Part shown: positions 24,418-33,017 of the stretch, in pieces
Numbering within the stretch: position 1 is the stretch's first letter
Layout of the letters: each line of letters starts with the position of its first letter
Source: Acidobacteriota bacterium
Lineage (GTDB): Bacteria; Acidobacteriota; Terriglobia; Terriglobales; Acidobacteriaceae
NCBI GenBank assembly: GCA_023410055.1
Contig: JAEYQK010000085.1
Coordinates: 1-35,837 of the forward strand
DNA: 35,837 bases
Direction: 5' to 3'
Made by a program: the position numbers and the translations under genes
Notes under the pieces: generated by a model
Seen by the model: the letters and a program-made list of their open reading frames with translations, nothing else
Told to the model about the DNA's origin: nothing
Database searches by the model: none

Positions 24418-26935
24418 AGAACCTAAACGTCAGTTGCGCCTGGAACGTCCTCGGTGCGACAAAGTGCGTCCCACTGAAAGTGGACAGAAAGTTGTAAAGC
24501 GCTACCTGGTTCGTCAGGTTCACCGCGCTCACCTGCAAGTCCCACTTGTAGCGGTCGCCGCGGAAGATGTTGTCCATTCCCAATGCGACGTCGAGCAGAT
24601 TGCGAGGCGCGATGCGGGACGGGTTTGTATCCGGATTAAACGTCCCCGCTGCAGGCATCCTCACGCGAGTCGCTCCGAAACTTGCCGCAGAACAACTGCG
24701 AATTGCCGAGGTGGGTGTCGCGAAGGTGCTTCCGCAGAACAATCCCATCTGCGCCTGCTCATCAGCCGTGAACGTCAGTGCAGTCGCAAAATCCGGCACC
24801 TCGCCGGCCACCGTTCCGCTTTCGTAGGACCACGTGAAGCCCACCCATGGCGCTTTCTTGTTGAACTGATATTGCAGGTGCGTGGTCTGCTGGAACGCCT
24901 GATCGTGGTCGATCCTGAAAGCCCCTGTCTCCAGCGGCGAGTTGAAGATAATTCCCCCGACCTCCGGCCCGAAGAAGCGCGCGCGCGTATGCCCCATCAC
25001 CGTGTACGCGGTCAACCCGTGCCACAACGGGAAATTCACGCGGACGGAAGCACCATCGATCTTCGACTTTCGCCATTGAATCGGGAACGTAAGCGGCGTG
25101 TTGAGGATCGTGTCGAAGTCGTAGTCGCCGTTCGTGAACTTCCAGAAATATTCGCCCGTGATCGCAAGCCTTCTTCCAATCGCTTGCTCGAAGCCAACGT
25201 TGAACTGATTTCGCCGAGCCGGCTCAATCGGAGTCTCCCCGAACGCTCCCGAGGCGAGCCCGCCCAGCCCCGTCGAACTCGAGAGCACCAGGTTCTCGTT
25301 GTACGGAGTCAGGAAAATGCGCCCATACGAAGCCCGCAACACGGTTCCCGTCTTCCGGACGTTGTACGAAAAGCCGACACGAGGCTGAACGCCGCTGCCG
25401 TGGCTCAGGCCGTTGTAGTTGTCGCCGCGCAAGCCGAGCATGACATTCCAATTGCCCAGCTTCATCGTGTCCATTATGTACGCGGACTCTTCCTTGATAT
25501 CAGCGCGCCCACGGAAGGCGAACGGTGCTCCACCACGACTAAGGTCGAAGGGAGCAAGCCCCGACTGACTGCTGTCCACAACATAGTTCGGATCGGTTAT
25601 CCCTAGACTGAAGTTCTCCCGCAAGAACGTGTGATCGATCTCCACGCCGGCCTTCGCGTTGTGAATCCCCTTTGTGTACGAAACGTCGGCCTTGATACCT
25701 GCGTTCGTCAACCGGCGAGTCTCAGCGATCGTAATGGGCTGGTCGCGAAACGGATCCGCGCTCGGAAAATACCCGACCTGATCCTGCCTGACGTAAGCCA
25801 TGGTGCTGAAAAGCAGGTCATTCGTGAACTGATGCGAATAGCTTGGCGCAATGTTAAACGACTTCACCTGCTCGCGCTGGTCCTGCCCGGCTGCCTGCTG
25901 ATCGTATGTGTTCGGAATCTGAAACCACGAGCGCGCCACCGACAGGTTCAGATGAAACAGGTCCCTATCCGTGATCTGATAATCGATGTGATCGAAGAAG
26001 GATTCGCTGTTCCCTTTCGCATGTAGCGGCCGAAACTCCGGCGTATCCAAATACCGCCCGCTATTCGTGCCGTTCACCGACAGGAAATTGCCGAACTTGT
26101 TCGTCCCCCATTGCAAATTGAAGCCCGCGCTCGACGTCCCGAAGGAGCCATAGGATGTGGTCACGCTCCCAGTCGGTCGTGTAACCCCGATACCCGACTT
26201 CGTGGTTGTCCGCACAATCAGGCTGGCCTTATCGCCATATTCCGCCGGTGGAACGCCCGTGATGACCTCCATTGAGGCCACCGCTTCCGGCGATAGCTGA
26301 TTCGAAAACACGCGGCTCTGCTGGTCCGACACTGGCTGGTTATCGATGCTGAAAGTCGTGTCCGCATGTTCGCCCAGCGGATGGAACATGCCGTTCGAGT
26401 CCGACACCACGCCCGGCGTAGCCTGCGTAATCACCGAACTCAGCGCCGAACCGCCGCTCTCGACCGGTAATCTCGCGATTAGCTCGCTGCCAATATCCGT
26501 GTGGTTTGTCGGCGTCGTCTCAACCAGGTCTTCGGCACCCCCCTGTACCTCGATGCTGGTCTGAGCCGCCGCAATTTGCAGCGTCAGGGAGAGGTTCAGC
26601 GGCACCGCTGAGCGCACGTCCAGGTCATACCCCAAGGGAGAAAATCCCGGCGCGCTGATCGTGAGGTGGTAGTTGTTGAAGGGTACGCGCTTGAAACTGA
26701 AAAAACCATTTGCGTCGGATTTCGCTGTCGCCTGAAATCCCGCTACCGGATTCGCTATCTTGACCGACGCATTCGGGACGACTAAGCCTGCCGGATCAAG
26801 CACCGTTCCCTGCACCATTCCCCCGCCCACGTGAACTTGCATGTCGCCGCTCGGCGGATCCGCCGCCCACGCCGCCAGACCGCCCATAAAAATGCATAGA
26901 ATCAACACCGAACCAAGAGTCCGCTGAATGGCCAT
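24416..26935 (-). CDS. TonB-dependent receptor with N-terminal carboxypeptidase-regulatory-like domain
   Basis: An outer-membrane receptor of 839 aa. The signal peptide ends near residue 25 (FMGGLAAWA). A carboxypeptidase-regulatory-like domain follows (about 37-115; MVQGTVLDPAGLVVPNASV ... FSFKRVPFNNYHLTISAPGF), then a plug (about 125-235; SLIVRTTTKSG at its end), and a long beta-barrel ending in the aromatic residue pattern FQAQLTFRF typical of outer-membrane barrels. This domain order is widespread in Acidobacteria. The substrate is unknown. ATG at 26935 is chosen: GGAGAG lies upstream and it gives a proper signal peptide, whereas the 16 earlier residues do not. It follows a small His/Cys protein gene 69 bp upstream, likely one operon. 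Confidence 0.92.
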   Translation of the reverse strand: MAIQRTLGSVLILCIFMGGLAAWAADPPSGDMQVHVGGGMVQGTVLDPAGLVVPNASVKIANPVAGFQATAKSDANGFFSFKRVPFNNYHLTISAPGFSPLGYDLDVRSAVPLNLSLTLQIAAAQTSIEVQGGAEDLVETTPTNHTDIGSELIARLPVESGGSALSSVITQATPGVVSDSNGMFHPLGEHADTTFSIDNQPVSDQQSRVFSNQLSPEAVASMEVITGVPPAEYGDKASLIVRTTTKSGIGVTRPTGSVTTSYGSFGTSSAGFNLQWGTNKFGNFLSVNGTNSGRYLDTPEFRPLHAKGNSESFFDHIDYQITDRDLFHLNLSVARSWFQIPNTYDQQAAGQDQREQVKSFNIAPSYSHQFTNDLLFSTMAYVRQDQVGYFPSADPFRDQPITIAETRRLTNAGIKADVSYTKGIHNAKAGVEIDHTFLRENFSLGITDPNYVVDSSQSGLAPFDLSRGGAPFAFRGRADIKEESAYIMDTMKLGNWNVMLGLRGDNYNGLSHGSGVQPRVGFSYNVRKTGTVLRASYGRIFLTPYNENLVLSSSTGLGGLASGAFGETPIEPARRNQFNVGFEQAIGRRLAITGEYFWKFTNGDYDFDTILNTPLTFPIQWRKSKIDGASVRVNFPLWHGLTAYTVMGHTRARFFGPEVGGIIFNSPLETGAFRIDHDQAFQQTTHLQYQFNKKAPWVGFTWSYESGTVAGEVPDFATALTFTADEQAQMGLFCGSTFATPTSAIRSCSAASFGATRVRMPAAGTFNPDTNPSRIAPRNLLDVALGMDNIFRGDRYKWDLQVSAVNLTNQVALYNFLSTFSGTHFVAPRTFQAQLTFRF

Positions 26936-27003
26936 TTCTCTCTCCACTGTCTTGAAAAGTGAGACTTTGCAGCCGGATTTCACCGGCTGATCGACTGCGA
27001 GGT

Positions 27004-27339
27004 TCAGCCCAGCGGAGGGGGTCTTACGAAAAGCGAGAAGTGGAAGGTTCTGGTGGAATGTGAAGGCTCAACAAGCGGTAGCAATACCGGAGCGACCGTC
27101 TTCTCGACCACATCGCCAAGTGCGAATATCGCTGCGGGTGAGTGCGCGGCGAAGCAGATCGAACAAATCGTTTCGGGACTTTTGACCGAAGTTGCCGCGG
27201 ACACGGTCCGTGTCGGCGAAACGACGACCATACCGTGGATATGCGCGGCCTCAACCGTGGTGGCCAGCATAAGGACGCCGACACACAACAGGACCGCGGC
27301 TTTCGTCCACGCAGACCGGATTGGCTCTACTCTGCTCAC
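27004..27339 (-). CDS. Small exported His/Cys protein, possibly DUF2946-like
   Basis: A 111-aa protein with an N-terminal signal-type helix (AAVLLCVGVLMLATTVEA). AHIHG comes directly after the predicted cleavage site, with a CSICFAAHS motif near residues 58-66 and a proline-rich end. His pairs plus CxxC and a nearby His suggest metal binding. Small proteins with this pattern, some called DUF2946, often sit next to TonB receptors and metal-handling genes, and here the receptor is 69 bp downstream. The family call is tentative. The start is a GTG with only a weak ribosome-binding site. Confidence 0.6.
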   Translation of the reverse strand: MSRVEPIRSAWTKAAVLLCVGVLMLATTVEAAHIHGMVVVSPTRTVSAATSVKSPETICSICFAAHSPAAIFALGDVVEKTVAPVLLPLVEPSHSTRTFHFSLFVRPPPLG

Positions 27340-27492
27340 TTGCTCAACTTAGATGCTTCGCGCCTTATTTGGTTTACAAACCTTTGTAGCACACTGGCTG
27401 CAACTTTCGTTATTCCAGCATCAAATCCAGTGCTCCAGCTTTCGTTGCAAGATGCCAAACCGTGTGTTAGGTTCAAATTTTAGAGGTCAGCT

Positions 27493-28335
27493 TTGCGCAC
27501 TCACGTACCTGAGGGGCTGAGCCGGAAAGATGCTGAGGTCTACCTCAAACTCGATCCCCAGCGCCTTCCGCAACATATCGCCATCATCATGGACGGCAAC
27601 GGACGCTGGGCCAAGCGCCGCCATCTTCCGCGCATCGCTGGCCACCGCACCGGAGCCGAGACTGTCCGCGATATCGTGCAGACTGCCGCGCGCATTCACA
27701 TCCCAGCGCTGACCCTCTACGCATTCTCTGAAGAAAACTGGAAGAAGCGTCCCAAGACTGAAGTCTCGTTCCTGATGACTCTGCTTCGTCGCTATCTGAA
27801 GAACGAAGTGCCCATGATGAACGACAACAACATTCGTCTCCAGTTCATCGGGCGCCAGCACGAGCTTCCACCCGAAGTCCAGGAAACGATGAACTGGGCG
27901 CGCGAGGCCACCGCGCAGAATACGGGCATGATCCTGACGCTCGCTCTGAATTACAGTGCGCGTTCGGAGATCGTTGATGCCGTTAACTCGATCGTCAGTT
28001 CGGCGATGGCTAATGGCGGTCCCGCGCACCTGACCATCGATGAAGAAGCAATCAGCCGGAACCTGTACACCAGCCATCTCCCCGAACTTGACTTCGTGAT
28101 TCGTACCAGCGGTGAGATGCGCCTGAGCAATTTCCTTCTCTGGCAGGTTGCATACGCCGAGATATATGTCACGAACCTTCTATGGCCGGACTTCAGCAGC
28201 GTGCACCTGCTCGAAGCCATCGCCGAATTTCAGAAACGCGAACGCCGATACGGTGGCCTCGTCGAACATCCCGTGCACGAACCGGAATCCCCTCGGCTTC
28301 CTGATACCAAAGCTGTACCAATGACTGCAAAGTGA
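27493..28335 (+). CDS. uppS: Isoprenyl transferase (undecaprenyl diphosphate synthase)
   Basis: UppS adds isopentenyl diphosphate in cis to farnesyl diphosphate to make the C55 carrier lipid for peptidoglycan. The 280 aa include AIIMDGNGRWAKRRHLPRIAGHRTG (D34 is the metal/diphosphate-binding aspartate), TLYAFSEENWKKR and FVIRTSGEMRLSNFLLWQVAYAE, all family hallmarks. The N-terminus is about 8 residues longer than E. coli UppS. The start is TTG at 27493, with GAGG 6 nt upstream; no ATG or GTG precedes the conserved block closely enough. It begins the uppS-cdsA-dxr-rseP group and is followed by cdsA after 10 bp. Confidence 0.95.
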   Translation: MRTHVPEGLSRKDAEVYLKLDPQRLPQHIAIIMDGNGRWAKRRHLPRIAGHRTGAETVRDIVQTAARIHIPALTLYAFSEENWKKRPKTEVSFLMTLLRRYLKNEVPMMNDNNIRLQFIGRQHELPPEVQETMNWAREATAQNTGMILTLALNYSARSEIVDAVNSIVSSAMANGGPAHLTIDEEAISRNLYTSHLPELDFVIRTSGEMRLSNFLLWQVAYAEIYVTNLLWPDFSSVHLLEAIAEFQKRERRYGGLVEHPVHEPESPRLPDTKAVPMTAK

Positions 28336-28345
28336 AAATGGCCAA

Positions 28346-29239
28346 ATGAAACGAGTAGCAACGGCAGTTGTACTCATTCCTATCGTTCTGCTTCTGATCT
28401 TCCGTGCGCCTATCGCTCTGTTGGCCGCTGTCGTGGCCATCGTCGCGATCCTGGCCGCTCGTGAATTCCTTGACCTCTCGACGCACTACGGCGTACAGCC
28501 GCTGCGAAAACCGACATACGTTGCGGTTGCGGTGATCTTTCTGGTCGTAGCTATCGGCATGGGAGCACAAACCCTGTTGCTCGATACCGGCACAACAATG
28601 CTCGCCTTGCTGGCGGCCGCCGCGCTGGTACCGTTCATATTCCTGGCCGTTGCTATGCACCGCGATGATCTGCCAACAGCCTTCCCCGCAGCCGGAACGA
28701 GCGTCTTCGCCATTGCTTACGTTGCCATTCCGCTCGCCATGCTGGTAGTTGTATGCGGGCTGTCAGCCGGGGGCATTCTTCTTTTCTACTTGTTCCTGGT
28801 CGTCTGGTCAGGAGACACGTTCGCCTACTACACTGGGCGCGCGATCGGACGTCACAAGCTCGCTCCTCGCGTCAGTCCTGGCAAGACGTGGGAAGGCACC
28901 ATCGCAAGTTTTGCTGGCAGCGTCATCGTCGGCTATCTCGTATTGACATACGCGAGGTCGATCAGCGAAACGCTGCTGCACCTGGGGGTCCTGACTCGCC
29001 AGCGCGCATTTCTGTCTCCCGATCCGCTGCCGATCGCCGAAATTATCCTGCTTTCGGCCACGATCAATGTCGCAGCTCAACTGGGTGATCTCGTGGAGTC
29101 GCTGATAAAGCGCGGCGCGGGCGTCAAAGACTCCGGCACGCTACTCCCAGGCCACGGAGGCATGCTCGACCGCATCGACGCCCTGCTATTTGCCGCGCCT
29201 GTGCTGTGGTACTATGCGGCTTGGCACGCAATGGTCTGA
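28346..29239 (+). CDS. cdsA: Phosphatidate cytidylyltransferase
   Basis: CdsA converts phosphatidic acid and CTP to CDP-diacylglycerol, the branch point of phospholipid synthesis, in the inner membrane. The 297-aa protein has about eight hydrophobic segments. The C-terminal signature SLIKRGAGVKDSGTLLPGHG, then GMLDRIDALL, matches the CDS family pattern. SPGKTWEGTIASFAGS is a second conserved block. It starts 10 bp after uppS, so cotranscription is likely. A pair of intergenic palindromes lies between it and dxr. Confidence 0.94.
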   Translation: MKRVATAVVLIPIVLLLIFRAPIALLAAVVAIVAILAAREFLDLSTHYGVQPLRKPTYVAVAVIFLVVAIGMGAQTLLLDTGTTMLALLAAAALVPFIFLAVAMHRDDLPTAFPAAGTSVFAIAYVAIPLAMLVVVCGLSAGGILLFYLFLVVWSGDTFAYYTGRAIGRHKLAPRVSPGKTWEGTIASFAGSVIVGYLVLTYARSISETLLHLGVLTRQRAFLSPDPLPIAEIILLSATINVAAQLGDLVESLIKRGAGVKDSGTLLPGHGGMLDRIDALLFAAPVLWYYAAWHAMV

Positions 29240-29270
29240 TTTTTCAGCCCCGCAAGACGCCAGATATTAG

Positions 29271-29325
29271 CCCGGCACGTCAGTGCCGGGTAGGATGCCG
29301 AAGATGACCCGAGTCCCGACGGGAC
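29271..29325. repeat. Two adjacent GC-rich palindromes (REP-like)
   Basis: CCCGGCAC/GTGCCGGG with the loop GTCA (29271-29290) is followed by GTCCC/GGGAC (29313-29325). They lie in the 134-bp cdsA-dxr gap and recall those at 968-1015 and 34257-34277. Similar motifs are common between genes in Acidobacteria, as far as I know. They may terminate or stabilise the mRNA. Confidence 0.55.
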
Positions 29326-29373
29326 GGCAGCGAATCTCCAGCAGACCGCAAAATCGTACATACAGAACTCTAA

Positions 29374-30552
29374 ATGAAACAAATCGCCATCCTGGGTTCC
29401 ACCGGATCGATCGGCCATAGCACTCTCAGCATCATCGAAAGCTACCCCGACCGCTTCAAACTCGTCTCCATTGCTGCCGGCTCCAACATCGAGACCGCCT
29501 ACCAGCAGGCTCTCAAGTGGAAACCACGCGTCCTCTCCGTTGCAAAAGACTCCGACGCAGACCTCCTCCGCTCCCGTTTAAAGCAAGCCGGGCTAAGTGC
29601 TATCGAAGTCTGCAGCGGATCAGCCGGTACGGTTCGTGTTGCCACTCATCCCGACGTGAACTTCGTCGTTAGCGCAATCGTCGGTGTCGCCGGACTCGAA
29701 GCGACCTATGAAGCGGTGAAAGCCGGCAAGAGCATCGGACTCGCCAACAAAGAGTGCCTCGTCGCGGCCGGCGACCTGATCACGGCCGAAGCGCGCCGTC
29801 AGGGCAAGCCGCTGCTTCCTATCGACAGCGAACACAACGCGGTTCACCAGTGCATGCGTGGAGGCACCGCGAACGAAGTTCATCGCGTATGGCTCACGGC
29901 CTCTGGAGGCCCGTTCCTCCACACGCCGAAACACGAATTCGACGCCATTACGGTCGAGCAGGCGCTGAATCATCCTACTTGGAAGATGGGCAAGCGCATC
30001 ACGATCGATTCAGCGACGATGATGAACAAGGGCTTCGAAGTCATCGAAGCCTGCCGCCTCTTCAACGTTCCAGCCAGTCAAGTCGGAGTTGTCGTTCATC
30101 CACAATCGACAATTCACTCCATGGTCGAATACGTGGACGGCAGCATCCTCGCCCAGCTATCCGTCACTGATATGCGCCTGCCGATTCTGTACGCGCTCAC
30201 CTGGCCAGAACGTATCAAGTCGGATCTGCGCTTCTCGATCTCCGACCTTCGGCAGCTCGACTTCTGTCCGCCCGATCTCGACAAGTTTCCGTGTTTGCGC
30301 CTGGCGTATGAAGCTGCCGAAGCCGGGGGCGCTAAGACCATTGCTCTCAACGCGGCCGACGAGGTCGCGGTAGCTGCTTTCCTCGATGGAAAAATCGGCT
30401 TTTCTGACATTCCTAAACTAATCAGACAGACACTTAAAGAAACTGCCGCCACCAAACCCGAATCTATTAACATGGTGCTAGAGCTTGATCGAGACGCGCG
30501 AGAAATCGCCTCCAGATTGGTCGGGCTGTCGGCCCACAAAGCTCCCGCGTAA
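29374..30552 (+). CDS. dxr: 1-deoxy-D-xylulose 5-phosphate reductoisomerase
   Basis: Dxr makes 2-C-methyl-D-erythritol 4-phosphate using NADPH, the first committed step of the MEP isoprenoid pathway and the target of fosmidomycin. The 392-aa length is normal. The NADPH motif GSTGSIG is at residues 8-14, the metal-binding D151 and E153 sit in LPIDSEHNAVHQC, and E222 is in NKGFEVIEA. The SGGPF loop is at 177-181 and HPQSTIHSMVEYVDGS near 242-257. It precedes rseP, a common pairing in bacteria. Confidence 0.96.
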   Translation: MKQIAILGSTGSIGHSTLSIIESYPDRFKLVSIAAGSNIETAYQQALKWKPRVLSVAKDSDADLLRSRLKQAGLSAIEVCSGSAGTVRVATHPDVNFVVSAIVGVAGLEATYEAVKAGKSIGLANKECLVAAGDLITAEARRQGKPLLPIDSEHNAVHQCMRGGTANEVHRVWLTASGGPFLHTPKHEFDAITVEQALNHPTWKMGKRITIDSATMMNKGFEVIEACRLFNVPASQVGVVVHPQSTIHSMVEYVDGSILAQLSVTDMRLPILYALTWPERIKSDLRFSISDLRQLDFCPPDLDKFPCLRLAYEAAEAGGAKTIALNAADEVAVAAFLDGKIGFSDIPKLIRQTLKETAATKPESINMVLELDRDAREIASRLVGLSAHKAPA

Positions 30553-30588
30553 GAGCGGCATTTCTGTATTGGACAAAGTTACTCAAGC

Positions 30589-31932
30589 ATGCTTTTCGCC
30601 CTATTTGCCATCGATCTCCACAACGTAGTAGTTGCCATCCCAGCCATGATTCTGGTTCTCGGAATCATGATCCTCGTGCACGAGTTCGGGCATTACGCTG
30701 TCGCGAAACTTCTCGGAGTCAGGGTTGAGGTCTTTTCCATCGGCTTTGGAAAGCGCCTGTTTGGCTTCAAGCGCGGCGACACGGACTATCGCGTTGCGGC
30801 CATCCCGCTCGGCGGCTACGTCAAAATGAGTGGCGAAAATCCCATGGACCAGCGTTCAGGGGACAAGGCGGAGTTCATGTCTCACCCCCGCTGGCATCGA
30901 TTCCTGATCGCCATCGCCGGGCCATTCATGAATATCGTTCTCGCGGTTGTAATCATGACGGGTGTCTTCATGTTCCACTATGAGCACGAGTGGTACATGT
31001 ACAAGCCCGCGGATATCGCTTGGGTGGCGAAAGGTTCAGCAGCGGAGAAGGCTGGAATTGAGGCTGGGGACCGTATCGTCCGCGTGGACGGCACTCAGAA
31101 TCCAACATGGGAAGACGTGATGCTCACGATCTTCTTGAGCCCTAACCAACCGGTTAGTCTCGGAGTCCTGCGCAATAACCAGGTCTTGGAAAAGACTCTC
31201 GTGCCGGTACCCGCCGGACGCGAGAAAATCGGTAGTGCTGGATGGGTACCGTATGCTCCGAACTTTGTTACTGACCTAGTTCCCGACATGCCCGCTGAAA
31301 AAGCTGGCCTTAGATTGGGCGACTTGATCGTCTCCATCAATGGAACGCCTGTGCGTTCCGCTACGCAGTACATTCGGGAGCATGGAGATGGTCCGCTTAA
31401 TATCGTCGTGGATCGAAACGGTCAGACGTTGAGTTTCAACGTGATCCCGGTTCAGACCCAACTGCCTGGCGACAAGAGTCCTGTGATGAGAATTGGAATA
31501 ACGTCGAACCCAATACAGGTAGACAGGCTTCCGTTCTCGAAGGCATTGCCTCGGGCTGTTGAGTTCAGCAAGAAGAACTCCCTGCTCATCATCGAACTTG
31601 TGGAGAAGATGATCCAGCAGAAGGTCTCGGTGAAACAATTCTCCGGTCCAATCGAGATTGCTCGCATGTCTGGCGAGGCAGCCAGTCAGCCCGGCTGGAC
31701 GCCGCTGCTCGGTTTCATGGCTGCGATAAGTCTGAATCTTGGGGTTTTCAACCTGTTCCCGATTCCGATTCTCGATGGCGGCGTAATTATGTTCCTAATC
31801 ATAGAAGGCGTCATGCGGCGTGACATCAGTCTGCGAGTTAAGGAACGTATCTACCAAGCCGCTTTCGTATTTCTGGTCCTGTTTACTGCAATAATCATCT
31901 TCAACGACATCGCAAAGAACATTGCGAGCTAG
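30589..31932 (+). CDS. rseP: RIP-family site-2 intramembrane metalloprotease
   Basis: An inner-membrane zinc protease of the RseP/S2P type, which cuts transmembrane segments of anti-sigma factors and leftover signal peptides. The 447 aa hold the HEFGH zinc motif (H31, E32, H35) in the first helix, two PDZ domains in tandem (about 120-200 and 215-290) and the C-terminal NLGVFNLFPIPILDGG motif that supplies the third zinc ligand. Its gene lies 36 bp after dxr, as in many bacteria. A good terminator follows. No anti-sigma partner is in this window. Confidence 0.95.
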   Translation: MLFALFAIDLHNVVVAIPAMILVLGIMILVHEFGHYAVAKLLGVRVEVFSIGFGKRLFGFKRGDTDYRVAAIPLGGYVKMSGENPMDQRSGDKAEFMSHPRWHRFLIAIAGPFMNIVLAVVIMTGVFMFHYEHEWYMYKPADIAWVAKGSAAEKAGIEAGDRIVRVDGTQNPTWEDVMLTIFLSPNQPVSLGVLRNNQVLEKTLVPVPAGREKIGSAGWVPYAPNFVTDLVPDMPAEKAGLRLGDLIVSINGTPVRSATQYIREHGDGPLNIVVDRNGQTLSFNVIPVQTQLPGDKSPVMRIGITSNPIQVDRLPFSKALPRAVEFSKKNSLLIIELVEKMIQQKVSVKQFSGPIEIARMSGEAASQPGWTPLLGFMAAISLNLGVFNLFPIPILDGGVIMFLIIEGVMRRDISLRVKERIYQAAFVFLVLFTAIIIFNDIAKNIAS

Positions 31933-31950
31933 ACCCAGGGATAGTGTGAA

Positions 31951-31977
31951 AAGGCCGGAACAACTCCGGCCTTTTTT
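31951..31977 (+). terminator. rseP intrinsic terminator
   Basis: AAGGCCGGA pairs with TCCGGCCTT around a 5-nt loop and runs into TTTTTTG, 18 bp after the rseP stop. This is the clearest Rho-independent terminator of the window and ends the uppS-cdsA-dxr-rseP block. Confidence 0.9.
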
Positions 31978-32003
31978 GTTTTCAGCTCTCTCGGACCGTC
32001 CGA

Positions 32004-32786
32004 TTACCGGATTCCCTGTGCTTTCCCGGCCGCAACCGTCTTTTCTTCCCTGACCTTCTCCGACAACAGCTCCGCCGCTTTCTGCGCTGGAGCATAACCA
32101 TGATCAGAAGCTCTCCGGAACCAATGCAAAGCCTCGACGAGATCCTGATTCATGCCACGTCCGAGCATGTACATAACCGCCAGGTTGTGCTCGGCAACAG
32201 CGTGGCCTTTCTCTGCCGCCTTGCGGTACCACTTTGATGCTTCAGCCATATCCGGCTCGATTCCGATTCCACGCTCGTACATGTATCCCAAGTCTGTTTG
32301 TGCACCGGCATGTTCCTTTATGGCGGCGACCATCAGCCACTTCATTGCTTCATCATTGTTGACCGGAACACCTTCACCCTTAAGGCATGCCTCGCCATAG
32401 TTGTACTGTCCCTCTAGGTCACCATTCTCAGCGGCCTTCCGAAACCGTCTCGCGGCTTCGGCGAGATCACGCTGCACGCCGCGTCCCTGCTGATACATCA
32501 CTCCGAGATTGTTCTGTGCATTCGCCGACCCGCGCGAAGCCGCACGTACGAACCAACGCACAGCCTGCCAATCGTCCCGGTCGACGACCGCCCCAAACGC
32601 ATAGGCCATTCCCAGCGCGTTCTGCGCGACCGCGTCACCTGACCTAGCCTGCTTTGTCAGTGCTGCAAATTCCTTTGTGTTGTATTTCCGAAGCGTTCCG
32701 AGTGTGGCGGAGAATTGGGTGCTTTGCCCCACGCACACCAGTGCCCCCCCCAAGACGAGTGCAATAGCTGAAATATGCCGGCTCAT
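32004..32786 (-). CDS. Exported Sel1-repeat protein
   Basis: A 260-aa protein with a signal peptide (ISAIALVLGGALVCVG). Five or so Sel1-like repeats of about 36 residues cover most of it, for example AQNNLGVMYQQGRGVQRDLA and its later counterpart AEHNLAVMYMLGRGMNQDLV. Sel1 repeats form alpha-alpha superhelices that bind proteins; a periplasmic scaffold role is inferred. ATG at 32786 is preferred (AAGGTGA 5 nt upstream) over a GTG three codons earlier. It lies opposite the rseP-ispG direction, divergent from ispG. Confidence 0.85.
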   Translation of the reverse strand: MSRHISAIALVLGGALVCVGQSTQFSATLGTLRKYNTKEFAALTKQARSGDAVAQNALGMAYAFGAVVDRDDWQAVRWFVRAASRGSANAQNNLGVMYQQGRGVQRDLAEAARRFRKAAENGDLEGQYNYGEACLKGEGVPVNNDEAMKWLMVAAIKEHAGAQTDLGYMYERGIGIEPDMAEASKWYRKAAEKGHAVAEHNLAVMYMLGRGMNQDLVEALHWFRRASDHGYAPAQKAAELLSEKVREEKTVAAGKAQGIR

Positions 32787-33017
32787 TGCGATCACCTTTC
32801 GGTTCCGCTGAGCTCTTTCTTCGCGGAATGTGTGTCGCGGATGTTACAAAATCCAGAGCTTCTGCACAATCCGAATCTCGCGATTTATTTCAATACGGCA
32901 AATCGCCCGGTCAAGGGCTTAGGGGTAACACTCTAGTCTGCCGGTCGAGAGGTTAATTTCTGCGTGCTAAACTTAGTCTTTGCCCGTCTTTAGCCGTACT
33001 TAGGGCATCATTCGAAC

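Noticed and set aside
24219..24497. 92-aa plus-strand open frame with a CPAC motif
   Set aside because: It runs through the tRNA-like remnant and into the 3' end of the receptor gene, and has no ribosome-binding site. The CPACNG stretch alone is too little; it could be a decayed gene, but that cannot be supported.
24434..25606. 390-aa plus-strand open frame opposite the TonB receptor
   Set aside because: It is antisense to a clear receptor gene and is Arg-rich with no domain.
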